A stretch of 64,000 nucleotides of DNA. It comes from Pantoea sp. AS-PWVM4 (GTDB taxonomy: Bacteria; Pseudomonadota; Gammaproteobacteria; Enterobacterales; Enterobacteriaceae). The stretch covers positions 186,001 through 250,000 of the forward strand of contig NZ_ASZC01000003.1 of assembly GCF_000468095.1 (NCBI RefSeq). Direction: 5' to 3'. A program made the translations under genes and the position numbers. The notes beneath the pieces are model-generated. The model searched no databases, was not told the DNA's origin, and worked only from the letters and a program-made list of their open reading frames with translations. How positions within the stretch are numbered: position 1 is the first letter of the stretch; every line of letters starts with the position of its first letter. Of the stretch, positions 48,621 to 57,611 are shown piece by piece.

Positions 48621-49113
48621 GATCCTCAAATTTCATCAGATTAACTGCATAATGCATTGCCCTTTACGGCGAAAATCAGGCGCAGGCGGCCAGATTATGC
48701 AGTGAGAATGCCTTCAAAAAAACAGTCAGATTACAGAAAGATAGTGCTCCCGTCAGTCTACCTAAGACTTTTGAGAATTCAAACTATTGCACCGTGGGAA
48801 ATCCCGTGCTACCGGGTAAAACGGCGTTGTTTGCCGGTGATAAAAAAAGCGTACCTTCAGGGATAGTTAAGCCAATTTAACTTATTTGTTGCCATTCAGC
48901 GCCTAAGGCTGCGTAGCCGCTTTTGACTCAAGTTAGTACCAAAGAAAATTGGTAAATAAGATTAATCTATTTTCTATCATAAAAAAAGATTGCGGCAGTA
49001 AACAATTTTCTTACTTTCAGAATATCCGTGCCTGATTCAGCCAGTTGCAAATCCAGTTCCGGCATGGCTTTTGCTAAGACTTTTACTCAAAAGGGGAATG
49101 CCAGGAGAATGCG
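48621..49113. other. Divergent spacer between the T6SS-type operon and nasR
   Basis: 493 bases, AT-rich in the centre, with no supported gene; a short open frame at 48657-48866 has no ribosome site or family. It must hold the promoter of the minus-strand operon. The nasR side has the sigma-54-like sequence at 49060 and the ribosome site CCAGGAGAATGCG. Confidence 0.55.
49060..49075 (+). promoter_or_regulatory. Candidate sigma-54 promoter of nasR
   Basis: CGGCAT-GGCTT-TTGCT fits TGGCAC-N5-TTGCA with the invariant GG and GC at the correct distance. It lies 39 bases before the nasR start codon. Confidence 0.45.
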
Positions 49114-50334
49114 ATGACTCAGGCTGTAGATTACCTGCATGCCAGCCGCGCCAGTGAAATTGCCAGCCTGCAACGGCTGCTGCGTACCGGTGAATTGATC
49201 ACTGCTATCAGTGAGTTAATTCATCGGTTACAGCGCGAGAGGGGCGTCAGCAATATCTGGTTATGCTCAACCGGACGCGTGTTTGGTGATGAGCTGGAAG
49301 CGCGTGCGCAAGATGTGCAATCAGGACAGCGTCACATGCTCTCGGTTCTACCGGCGGCAGATGCGCAACCCGGCTACAGCCGTTTCTGCCTGTTAATTGC
49401 CGCCGCATTGCAGGCGCTGGAAGGGCTGCCGGCGCTGCGGGCGCAGGTGCGCAGCCTGCAATTGTCCCATGCGCAGGCGATGGACGCCTTCAACCACATC
49501 ATTCGCACCTTATTGAATCTGGTGTTTGAAGCGGCAGATACCGCCAGCGAACCGGATATTTCACGGGCGCTGATCGCGTTGTTCAGCTTTATGCAGGGCA
49601 AAGAGCTGGCTGGTCAGGAACGGGCAACCGGCTCAGCGGGCTTTGCTGCCGGACAATTTACCCCGGAGCAGCGGCAGCGCGTTCAGGCGCTGATTGAAGC
49701 CCAGGAGCAAAGTTTTGCCACCTTCAGTCAGTTTGCCGATGCACAGAATCTGCAACGTTGGCGTCGGATGAGTGATGCGGGCAGTGAAGTCGAACGTCTG
49801 CGCCGTATCGCCTGTACCGGTGCGCACTGCGGTGATAACGGCGTATTGCAGTGGTTCTCTTTGCTCACGGCGCGTCTGGACAATATGAAGCAGGTCGAAG
49901 ATGGTCTGAGCGCGGCTTTAATGAGCTGCTGCCGCCGGGCAATGGCCGAAACGCAGCAACACGATGCTAATGCCACCCTGCTGGCGGATGAAGCAGGTTT
50001 TACCTTGTATGTCGCCGGGGCCAACTGGCTGGCAGGGCAGGATGTCACGCTGGACAGCAACGGTCTGGCGCCACAGCTGGGACGCTCGGTCCTGTCGCTC
50101 ATCCGTGAACAGGCGCAGCGTTTGCAGGCGCAGGCCGATGAGCTGGCCAGTATGCGTGCGTCACTCGATGAACGAAAAGTCATTGATCAGGCCAAAGGCT
50201 GGCTGATGCAGCAGCATGGTTACAGCGAGCAGGATGCCTGGCAGACACTACGCAAAAGCGCCATGAACCAGAACAAACGCATCCTCGAGATCGCCCAGGC
50301 GATTCTCGCTGTCGCCGCCACATTGAAGGTCTAA
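49114..50334 (+). CDS. nasR: Nitrate-responsive antiterminator NasR
   Basis: A 406-residue regulator with an N-terminal NIT domain that senses nitrate and nitrite (about 30-290, with RLQRERGVSNIWLCS) and a C-terminal ANTAR RNA-binding domain (about 340-400, LDERKVIDQAKGWLMQQHGYSEQDAW). In Klebsiella, nitrate-bound NasR binds the nasF leader RNA and prevents termination. The nasF leader downstream has the expected terminator hairpin. Its position just before nasF is that of Klebsiella. Confidence 0.95.
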   Translation: MTQAVDYLHASRASEIASLQRLLRTGELITAISELIHRLQRERGVSNIWLCSTGRVFGDELEARAQDVQSGQRHMLSVLPAADAQPGYSRFCLLIAAALQALEGLPALRAQVRSLQLSHAQAMDAFNHIIRTLLNLVFEAADTASEPDISRALIALFSFMQGKELAGQERATGSAGFAAGQFTPEQRQRVQALIEAQEQSFATFSQFADAQNLQRWRRMSDAGSEVERLRRIACTGAHCGDNGVLQWFSLLTARLDNMKQVEDGLSAALMSCCRRAMAETQQHDANATLLADEAGFTLYVAGANWLAGQDVTLDSNGLAPQLGRSVLSLIREQAQRLQAQADELASMRASLDERKVIDQAKGWLMQQHGYSEQDAWQTLRKSAMNQNKRILEIAQAILAVAATLKV

Positions 50335-50349
50335 CCCATTGGAGTTATC

Positions 50350-50388
50350 TGCACAAAGAATGTGCGTATTTTGCGTCAACGCGGTGCG
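50350..50388 (+). promoter_or_regulatory. Two NtrC-like sites upstream of nasF
   Basis: NtrC binds TGCACC-N5-GGTGCA. TGCACA-AAGAA-TGTGCG (50350-50366) matches 5 and 4 of six, and TGCGTC-AACGC-GGTGCG (50372-50388) matches 4 and 5. The two are exactly 22 bases apart, two helical turns, as expected for cooperative binding, and end about 62 bases upstream of the sigma-54 promoter. Confidence 0.6.
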
Positions 50389-50450
50389 TGTCAAGGGGTG
50401 GCGCGGGAGCTGATGCTGATAAATAGCTGAAAATTCACCCTCCGCCATCC

Positions 50451-50466
50451 TGGCACACCCTTTGCA
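50451..50466 (+). promoter_or_regulatory. Sigma-54 promoter of the nasFED operon
   Basis: TGGCAC-ACCCT-TTGCA is an essentially perfect RpoN promoter (TGGCAC-N5-TTGCA). Transcription should begin near 50477, giving a leader of about 120 bases before nasF. Nitrogen control by NtrC fits the paired sites upstream. Confidence 0.85.
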
Positions 50467-50525
50467 ACATCTTTATGACATTGCGCATTTGTTGTGCCAA
50501 CGGCGGCAGAACGAGTGCTTTGGAT

Positions 50526-50575
50526 AAAGGCGTCCGGCCCCATGCGATTGCATGTGGGAGGACGCCTTTTTTTAT
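50526..50575 (+). terminator. Leader terminator of the nas operon, target of NasR antitermination
   Basis: AAGGCGTCC pairs with GGACGCCTT, with a further inner stem (CCCATGC / GCATG-GGG) and a run of seven T after it. It lies between the sigma-54 promoter and nasF, so it would block the operon unless NasR acts. I did not find a convincing first ANTAR hexaloop hairpin by eye. Confidence 0.85.
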
Positions 50576-50597
50576 TCCTTTTTTCAGGGTGATGCGG

Positions 50598-51848
50598 ATG
50601 AGCAGAACGCGGTTTTCGATTTCCCGTCGGCAGTTTTTGCTGGGCAGTGCGGCGGTAGGGGGGAGTTATCTGCTGCCGGGGCTACGCAATGCCGTCTGGG
50701 CGGCAGGTAGCGATGCGCCGGAGAAAAGCACGGTGCGAGTTGGTTTTATCCCACTGACTGACTGCGCGCCGGTGGTGATGGCAGCGGTGAAAGGCTTCGA
50801 CAAAAAATACGGTATCAGTCTGCAACCCAGCAAAGAGGCGAGCTGGGCGGCGGTGCGCGATAAGCTGACGGCTGGCGAACTGGATGCGGCCCATGCGTTG
50901 TACGGCATGATCTATGGACTGCAATTGGGCGTTGCCGGTCCACAACATGACATGGCAAACCTGATGACGTTGAATAACAACGGCCAGGCCATCACCCTGT
51001 CGAATCAGCTCAAAGAACAGAAGGTGACGGATGCAGCCAGTCTGAAAACCTTTATCGCAGACAGCGCCAAAGGCACTTACACCTTTGCTCATACCTTTCC
51101 CACCAGCACCCACGCCATGTGGCTTTACTACTGGCTGGCGAATGCCGGTATCGATCCCTTTGAGGATGTGCGTACCGTCGTGGTGCCGCCACCGCAGATG
51201 GTGATGAACATGAAAATCGGCAATATGAGCGGTTTTTGTGTTGGTGAACCGTGGAACCAACGTGCCATCAGCGACAACATCGGCTTCACTGCCGCCACCT
51301 CCCAGCAAATCTGGCCGGATCACCCGGAAAAAATCCTCGCCACCCGCGCGCAATGGGTGACGGAGAATCCCAACACCGCCCGCGCCCTGACTGCTGCGGT
51401 GCTGGAAGCCGCACGCTGGATTGATGCATCGGATGACAACCGGCGCGAAACAGCGCAAACCCTGGCCGGGCGGGCATGGATCAACACCAAACCTGAAACC
51501 CTCGAGGGACGCATGCTCGGCCAGTACCAAAACGGCCTCGGTCAGCAATGGCAGGATGCCCATGCGATGCGTTTCTTCTACGACGGTGAAGTCAGCTTCC
51601 CGTACTACTCCGACGGCATGTGGTTTCTGACACAGATGAAGCGCTGGGGACTAGTGAAAACTGACCCGGATTACCTTGGCGTGGCGCAAAAAATCAACCG
51701 ACTCGACATCTATCAACAGGCGGCAGCGGCGGTGGGGAACGTCACCGTGCCCGCCAACGCCATGCGCAGCAGCACCCTGATGGACGGCAAAGTGTGGGAC
51801 GGTAGCAACCCCGCCGCCTATGCCGCCAGTTTCGCCATTCACCGTTAA
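50598..51848 (+). CDS. nasF: Nitrate ABC transporter substrate-binding protein NasF
   Basis: A 416-residue periplasmic nitrate/nitrite-binding protein of the NrtA/NasF family. It has a twin-arginine signal (SRRQFLLGSAAVGGSYLLPG), so it is exported folded by Tat. The CmpA/NrtA-like body includes VGFIPLTDCAPVVMAAVKGF and TFAHTFPTSTHAMWLYYWL. Start ATG 50598 is preferred over 50592 because GGGTG then lies at normal distance. First gene of the nas operon. Confidence 0.93.
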   Translation: MSRTRFSISRRQFLLGSAAVGGSYLLPGLRNAVWAAGSDAPEKSTVRVGFIPLTDCAPVVMAAVKGFDKKYGISLQPSKEASWAAVRDKLTAGELDAAHALYGMIYGLQLGVAGPQHDMANLMTLNNNGQAITLSNQLKEQKVTDAASLKTFIADSAKGTYTFAHTFPTSTHAMWLYYWLANAGIDPFEDVRTVVVPPPQMVMNMKIGNMSGFCVGEPWNQRAISDNIGFTAATSQQIWPDHPEKILATRAQWVTENPNTARALTAAVLEAARWIDASDDNRRETAQTLAGRAWINTKPETLEGRMLGQYQNGLGQQWQDAHAMRFFYDGEVSFPYYSDGMWFLTQMKRWGLVKTDPDYLGVAQKINRLDIYQQAAAAVGNVTVPANAMRSSTLMDGKVWDGSNPAAYAASFAIHR

Positions 51849-51859
51849 GAGGAATTACC

Positions 51860-52735
51860 ATGAAATCTGAAGCGCGTTCCCTGACACCACCGGTCAGCGC
51901 CGCTGCCCCCACGGCGCAGGTGATCCCCCTTAAGGCCCCAGGCCGGTCCGGCGTAAGACAGCCCAGGCTGCGGCCCCTGCTGCAACGGTTGATACCGGCG
52001 AGTTGCGGCATCCTGTTGCTGCTGTTGGTATGGCAAATTGCGGCCATGTCGAGCAAGGGTTTCCCCACGCCGTGGGCCACCTGGCAGGCGGCATTAACCT
52101 TGTTTGCTGATCCCTTCTACAACAATGGCCCCAACGATCAGGGTATTGGCTGGAACGTGCTGGCCTCACTGCAACGCGTGGCGGTGGGCTTTGGGCTGGC
52201 GGCGCTGGTGGGGATTCCGGCAGGGTTCCTGCTGGGCCGTTTCACCTTTGTCTCACGCATGTTCAACCCGATTATCGCGCTGCTTCGTCCGGTCAGCCCA
52301 CTCGCCTGGCTGCCGATTGGCTTGCTGTTGTTCCAGCGTGCTGAACCGGCCTCAAGCTGGACCATTTTTATCTGCTCGATCTGGCCGATGGTGATCAATA
52401 CCGCCGAAGGGGTGCAGCGCATTCCCCAGGACTACCTCAATGTGGCGCGGGTGCTGCAACTCTCGGAGTGGACGGTGATGCGCCGCATCCTGTTTCCGGC
52501 GGTGCTGCCTGCGGTACTGACCGGGGTTCGTCTCTCAATCGGCATCGCCTGGCTGGTGATTGTCGCTGCCGAGATGCTGACTGGTGGTCTGGGGATCGGC
52601 TTCTGGATCTGGAATGAGTGGAACAACCTCAATGTGGAAAACATCCTGATTGCCATTGTCATCATCGGTGTGGTCGGGCTGCTGCTCGAACAGGCGTTGA
52701 TGTTACTGGCCCGTCGTTTTAGCTGGGAAAAATAA
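51860..52735 (+). CDS. nasE: Nitrate ABC transporter permease NasE
   Basis: A 291-residue inner-membrane permease with about six helices of the NrtB family. A 45-residue N-terminal cytoplasmic extension precedes the first helix. The EAA-like loop is ARVLQLSEWTVMRRILFPAVLPA. It follows nasF by 11 bases and precedes nasD by 6. Confidence 0.94.
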   Translation: MKSEARSLTPPVSAAAPTAQVIPLKAPGRSGVRQPRLRPLLQRLIPASCGILLLLLVWQIAAMSSKGFPTPWATWQAALTLFADPFYNNGPNDQGIGWNVLASLQRVAVGFGLAALVGIPAGFLLGRFTFVSRMFNPIIALLRPVSPLAWLPIGLLLFQRAEPASSWTIFICSIWPMVINTAEGVQRIPQDYLNVARVLQLSEWTVMRRILFPAVLPAVLTGVRLSIGIAWLVIVAAEMLTGGLGIGFWIWNEWNNLNVENILIAIVIIGVVGLLLEQALMLLARRFSWEK

Positions 52736-52741
52736 GGAGCC

Positions 52742-53536
52742 ATGACGATGAATCCAATTATTCGTGTGCAGCAGGTGAGCCAGCGCTTTGCCACCGCGCA
52801 GGGGGATTTCCTCGCGCTTGATAATGTCAGCTTCGATATCCATCCGGGGGAAACCCTCAGCCTGATCGGCCATTCCGGCTGTGGCAAATCCACCTTACTG
52901 AACCTGATAGCCGGTCTGACGCGCCCGAGCAGCGGCGTGCTGTTGTGCGACAACCGTGAAGTGACCGGCCCTGGCCCGGAACGCGCGGTGGTGTTTCAGA
53001 ACCATTCGCTGCTGCCGTGGCTGACAGCGTATCAGAACGTCGAACTGGCGGTGCAGCAGGTGTTTAAAGGCAAGATGAACCGGAGCGAGATGGCGGAGTG
53101 GATCGAGCACAACCTTGGCCGGGTACAGATGAGCCATGCGCTGCACAAGCGGCCTGGAGAAATATCCGGTGGCATGAAACAGCGGGTGGGCATTGCCCGG
53201 GCGCTGGCAATGAAGCCGCGCGTGTTGCTGCTGGATGAACCCTTTGGCGCGCTGGATGCCCTGACGCGCGCCCATCTTCAGGACAGCGTGATGCGTATCC
53301 AGCAGGAACTGAACACCACCATCGTGCTGATTACCCACGATGTCGATGAGGCGGTGTTGCTCTCCGATCGCGTGTTGATGATGACCAACGGTCCGGCGGC
53401 GCGCGTCGGTGAAATTCTGCCGATTGACCTGCCGCGCCCACGTTCCCGTGTGGCGCTGGCGGAGGAGCCGCGTTACCACCATCTGCGCCAGCAGGTACTG
53501 CATTTCCTGTATGAAAAGCAGACGGCAGTGGCGTAA
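52742..53536 (+). CDS. nasD: Nitrate ABC transporter ATPase NasD
   Basis: A 264-residue ATPase of the nitrate/taurine class. Walker A is GHSGCGKST, the signature ISGGMKQRVGIARAL, Walker B VLLLDEPFGALD and the H-loop THDVDEA. It energises nitrate import with NasE and NasF. An ATG two codons later (52748) is an alternative start. Confidence 0.95.
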   Translation: MTMNPIIRVQQVSQRFATAQGDFLALDNVSFDIHPGETLSLIGHSGCGKSTLLNLIAGLTRPSSGVLLCDNREVTGPGPERAVVFQNHSLLPWLTAYQNVELAVQQVFKGKMNRSEMAEWIEHNLGRVQMSHALHKRPGEISGGMKQRVGIARALAMKPRVLLLDEPFGALDALTRAHLQDSVMRIQQELNTTIVLITHDVDEAVLLSDRVLMMTNGPAARVGEILPIDLPRPRSRVALAEEPRYHHLRQQVLHFLYEKQTAVA

Positions 53537-53546
53537 GGAGCCGGGC

Positions 53547-56500
53547 ATGCAGCAACTGATTGTCATCGGCAACGGTATGGCGGGTATGCGCATGGTGGAA
53601 ACTCTGGTGCAGCAAGCACCGGGCCGCTACGCCATCACGGTGATAGGCCGTGAACCGCACGGCAACTACAACCGGGTGCTGCTGTCGCCGGTGCTGGGCC
53701 GGGAGAAGACCTTCGCCGACACCCTGATCCATACGCCAGAGTGGTACGAGGAACACGGAGTCAGGTTGCTGGCGGGGGAGGAGGTGCGTTCCGTTGATGT
53801 CGCCGGGCGTCAGCTCCATACCGACCAGCGCAGTCTGCACTGGGACAAGCTGGTATTTGCCTGTGGTTCCCAGCCACGGATGCCGACCTTACCGGGCATT
53901 GCATGCCCGCACGTATTGGGCTTCCGCACCGTGCGCGATGTGGAGCGGATGCAGGCCCAGCAGGGACCGGTCGTGGTCCTCGGTGGTGGGCTGGTGGGGG
54001 TAGAAGCGGCGGCGGCCCTGCGGTTGCTGGGGCGCGATGTCACGCTGCTGCATCACCGCCGCTGGCTGCTCGATCGCCAGCTCGATGCGCAGGCGGGAGC
54101 GTTGTTGCAACAACATCTGACGGCGCGCGGTATCGATTGTCGACTCGGCGTCTCGTTGCAGCGGATTGATGCGCAGCAGGTCACGCTGACCGATGGTAGC
54201 TGTCTGGCAGCACAACAGGTGGTGATCGCCATTGGCGTGGTGCCGGAAATCGCGCTGGCGCAGGCGGCGGGTGTGCCTTGTCAGCGCGGCATTCAGGTCG
54301 ATCGTCAACTGCATACCGCCATTCCCGATGTGTACGCGCTCGGGGAATGCTGTGAAATCGACGGTGAAACCTTCGGGTTGATCGCCCCCTGTCTGGCGCA
54401 GGCTTTGGTCCTGGCGGCCAGTCTGGCCGGGCAACCGGTTGACGATTTCCACTATCAGGAGAATGGGACGCGGCTCAAGGTCAGCGGTATTGACGTCTTC
54501 AGCGCCGGAGACATCCGCGATGCCCCCTCTCTCACCAGTTTCGATCCGCTGTCCGGTCACTACCGGCGGCTATTTCTACGCGACGGCGTGCTGGCGGGGG
54601 TGTTGCTGTTTGGCGATAGCACCCTGGCCTCCCGTTTACTGACCCGACTTCAGCGGGCCGAACCGGTGGATCTCAATGCGCTGTTCGGTCTGGACAATAA
54701 CAAGACGCAGCCTCGCGCTGTAGGAAAGGTAATGATGAGCAAACCGATTCTCGCGTTGGTTGGTCACGGTATGGTCGGCCACCATTTTCTCGAACAACTG
54801 GTCAGCCGCGATCTGCACCAGCAGTACCATATCGTGGTGTACGGTGATGAGCCGCAGATGGCCTATGACCGCGTACACCTGACGGAGTATTTCAACGGCA
54901 AGAGCGCTGATGACCTGTCGTTAGTCAGTGACAACTTCTTTGAACAGCACGGAATTGAGCTGCGTTGCGGCTGTGAAGTGCTGGCGATTGACACGCAACG
55001 CCGCAGCTTGCGCGATAGCCACGGCAGCGAACTGGCGTGGGATAAACTGGTGCTGGCGACCGGCTCGGTGCCTTTCGTGCCACCGCTGCCAGGGCGTGAC
55101 CATCCGCGTTGTTTTGTCTATCGCACGCTGGCGGATCTGGATGCGATCGCCGATTGCGCCCGGCAGGCAACGCGCGGCGTGGTGATTGGCGGCGGTCTGC
55201 TCGGTCTGGAAGCCGCCAATGCGTTAAAACAATTGGGACTGGAAACCCATGTGGTGGAGTTTGCGCCACGGCTGATGGCGGTGCAGCTGGATGACGGTGG
55301 CGCGCAGATGCTGCGCGGTAAAATTGCCGCGTTAGGTGTACAGGTACACACCAGCAAGGCGACGGAAGCGATTGAAAACCAGCCGGACGGCAGCGTGCAG
55401 TTACGCTTTGCGGATGGCAGCCTGCTGGCGACTGACCTGGTGGTGTTCTCTGCCGGGATCCGCCCGCGTGATGCGCTGGCACGGGCGGCGGGCATCAGCA
55501 TGGGCGAGCGTGGAGGCATCGTGATTGATGATGGCTGCGCCACCAGCGTCAGCGACATCTATGCTATCGGCGAGTGCGCGTTGTGGCAGGGACAAATTTT
55601 TGGTCTGGTGGCGCCAGGCTACCAGATGGCGCGCGTACTGGCGGGGCAGTTAGCGCAAGAGACAACCGCATTTAACGGTGCCGACATGAGCACCAAACTC
55701 AAGTTGCTCGGTGTTGAGGTGGCGTCATTTGGTGATGCACATGGACGTACACCTGGCAGCCAGAGTTATCAGTGGACGGATAACCCGAAAGGCATCTACA
55801 AAAAGTTGGTGATTTCAGATGACGGTAAAACCCTGCTTGGCGGCGTGCTGGTGGGCGACAGCAGCGACTATGCCAGCCTGTTGCAGATGATGCTGAACAA
55901 AATGGCGCTGCCGGAAGCAGCGGAAAGTCTGATTCTACCGCAGCTGGCAGGCGCACCCGGCAAAGCATTGGGGGTGGCGGCGCTACCGGACAGCGCGCAG
56001 ATCTGTTCCTGCCACAATGTCAGCAAAGGGGATATTTGCGCAGCAGTGCAAAGTGGTTGTGGTGATATGGCTGCGCTGAAAAGCTGCACCAAAGCCGCGA
56101 CCGGCTGCGGTGGCTGTAGCGCGCTGGTGAAGCAGGTGATGGAGCATCAACTTGCCAGCCAGGGTGTCGAGGTGAAGAAGGATATTTGTGAACATTTTGC
56201 CTGGTCACGGCAGGAGCTGTATCACCTGATTCGGGTGGGTGAGATCACCACATTCGACCAACTGCTGGCACAGCATGGTCGTGGCCACGGTTGCGAAATT
56301 TGCAAGCCGCTGGTCGGATCGCTGTTAGCCTCCTGCTGGAATGATTACCTGCTGAAACCGGCGCATCTGCCGTTGCAGGATACCAACGATCGCTACTTTG
56401 CCAATATCCAGAAGGACGGAACTTATTCAGTGGTGCCGCGGGTGCCCGGTGGCGAGATTACGCCCGAGGGCTTGATGGCGATTGGCGCGGTGGCGGCGCA

Positions 56501-57611
56501 GTACCGTCTCTACACCAAAATCACCGGCGGTCAGCGCATCGACCTGTTTGGTGCGCGTCTTGATCAGCTCCCGGCGATTTGGGAAGCGCTGATCGCTGCC
56601 GGATTTGAAACCGGCCATGCCTATGGCAAATCACTGCGCACGGTGAAATCCTGCGTGGGATCGACCTGGTGCCGCTATGGCGTACAGGATTCTACTGCGT
56701 TTGCCATCGCCCTCGAGCATCGCTACAAAGGGCTGCGCGCACCGCACAAAATCAAAATGGCCGTCTCCGGCTGCACCCGTGAATGTGCTGAAGCGCAAAG
56801 CAAAGACATTGGGGTGATCGCCACCGATAAGGGCTGGAATCTGTACGTTTGCGGCAACGGGGGAATGAAACCCCGCCATGCCGACCTGTTTGCCAGCGAT
56901 TTGGATGATGCCACGCTGATCCGCTACGTTGACCGCATTCTGATGTTCTATGTACGCACCGCTGACCGGCTGCAACGCACCAGCGTGTGGATGGACAACA
57001 TGGAGGGGGGCCTGGCTTATCTGCGTCAGGTGGTGATTGACGACTCGCTCGGCCTGGGTGTCACGCTGGAACAGGAAATGCAGTGGGTGGTCGATCGTTA
57101 TCAGTGCGAATGGCAGACCACGCTGGAGAACCCCTCGCGTCGGGCGCTGTTCACCGCCACCATCAACAGCGACCAGCCGGATGAAACCCTGCATTACGCC
57201 GAGGTGCGGGGGCAGCGCCAGCCGCTGGAGACGCTGACTATCCCGAGTGTGACCCTGCCTGCGGAGCCGTGGAGCGCCATTTGTGAGCAAAGCGCCATTC
57301 CTGCCTCAGCGGGGATGGGTGCCCGGCTTGGCAACCAGCGCGTGGCCCTGTTCCGCTTCGGCGACACCGTTTATGCCCTGGAAGATATTGAACCCGGTAC
57401 TCAGGCCAGCGTGTTGTCGCGTGGCATCCTGGGCGATGTAGCCGGTGAGCCGGTGGTGATTTCACCCTTGTATAAACAACGCATCCGGTTGCGGGACGGC
57501 CAGAGCCTGGATAATCCGCAGCATCAGTTGCGTTGCTGGCCGGTGCGTCTGGAAGGCGGTCAGGTGTGGTTGGGTAATCAGCCGCTGTTGGCGCTGGCGG
57601 CGGCATCATGA
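53547..57611 (+). CDS. nasB: NasC-NasB continuous reading frame: nitrate reductase electron-transfer subunit fused to assimilatory nitrite reductase
   Basis: One open frame of 1354 codons covers two proteins that are separate in Klebsiella. Residues 1-395 form an FAD/NADH reductase (LIVIGNGMAGMRMVETL; the NAD motif VVVLGGGLVGVEAA), which is NasC, the electron donor to NasA. From Met397 a second FAD/NADH unit begins (SKPILALVGHGMVGHHFLEQL), followed by a BFD-type [2Fe-2S] region (ICSCHNVSKGD), the sulfite/nitrite reductase core with the Fe4S4-siroheme cysteines (SCVGSTWC and GCTRECAEA), and a NirD-like Rieske fold without its cysteines. That part is 958 residues, the size of Klebsiella NasB. 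A ribosome site (AGGAAAGG, 54722-54729) precedes ATG 54735, so NasB could also be made alone. The stop overlaps nasA. Confidence 0.9.
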   Translation: MQQLIVIGNGMAGMRMVETLVQQAPGRYAITVIGREPHGNYNRVLLSPVLGREKTFADTLIHTPEWYEEHGVRLLAGEEVRSVDVAGRQLHTDQRSLHWDKLVFACGSQPRMPTLPGIACPHVLGFRTVRDVERMQAQQGPVVVLGGGLVGVEAAAALRLLGRDVTLLHHRRWLLDRQLDAQAGALLQQHLTARGIDCRLGVSLQRIDAQQVTLTDGSCLAAQQVVIAIGVVPEIALAQAAGVPCQRGIQVDRQLHTAIPDVYALGECCEIDGETFGLIAPCLAQALVLAASLAGQPVDDFHYQENGTRLKVSGIDVFSAGDIRDAPSLTSFDPLSGHYRRLFLRDGVLAGVLLFGDSTLASRLLTRLQRAEPVDLNALFGLDNNKTQPRAVGKVMMSKPILALVGHGMVGHHFLEQLVSRDLHQQYHIVVYGDEPQMAYDRVHLTEYFNGKSADDLSLVSDNFFEQHGIELRCGCEVLAIDTQRRSLRDSHGSELAWDKLVLATGSVPFVPPLPGRDHPRCFVYRTLADLDAIADCARQATRGVVIGGGLLGLEAANALKQLGLETHVVEFAPRLMAVQLDDGGAQMLRGKIAALGVQVHTSKATEAIENQPDGSVQLRFADGSLLATDLVVFSAGIRPRDALARAAGISMGERGGIVIDDGCATSVSDIYAIGECALWQGQIFGLVAPGYQMARVLAGQLAQETTAFNGADMSTKLKLLGVEVASFGDAHGRTPGSQSYQWTDNPKGIYKKLVISDDGKTLLGGVLVGDSSDYASLLQMMLNKMALPEAAESLILPQLAGAPGKALGVAALPDSAQICSCHNVSKGDICAAVQSGCGDMAALKSCTKAATGCGGCSALVKQVMEHQLASQGVEVKKDICEHFAWSRQELYHLIRVGEITTFDQLLAQHGRGHGCEICKPLVGSLLASCWNDYLLKPAHLPLQDTNDRYFANIQKDGTYSVVPRVPGGEITPEGLMAIGAVAAQYRLYTKITGGQRIDLFGARLDQLPAIWEALIAAGFETGHAYGKSLRTVKSCVGSTWCRYGVQDSTAFAIALEHRYKGLRAPHKIKMAVSGCTRECAEAQSKDIGVIATDKGWNLYVCGNGGMKPRHADLFASDLDDATLIRYVDRILMFYVRTADRLQRTSVWMDNMEGGLAYLRQVVIDDSLGLGVTLEQEMQWVVDRYQCEWQTTLENPSRRALFTATINSDQPDETLHYAEVRGQRQPLETLTIPSVTLPAEPWSAICEQSAIPASAGMGARLGNQRVALFRFGDTVYALEDIEPGTQASVLSRGILGDVAGEPVVISPLYKQRIRLRDGQSLDNPQHQLRCWPVRLEGGQVWLGNQPLLALAAAS

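Noticed and set aside
48657-48866. Short plus-strand open frame between operons
   Set aside because: No ribosome site and no recognisable product; it lies where a promoter is expected.
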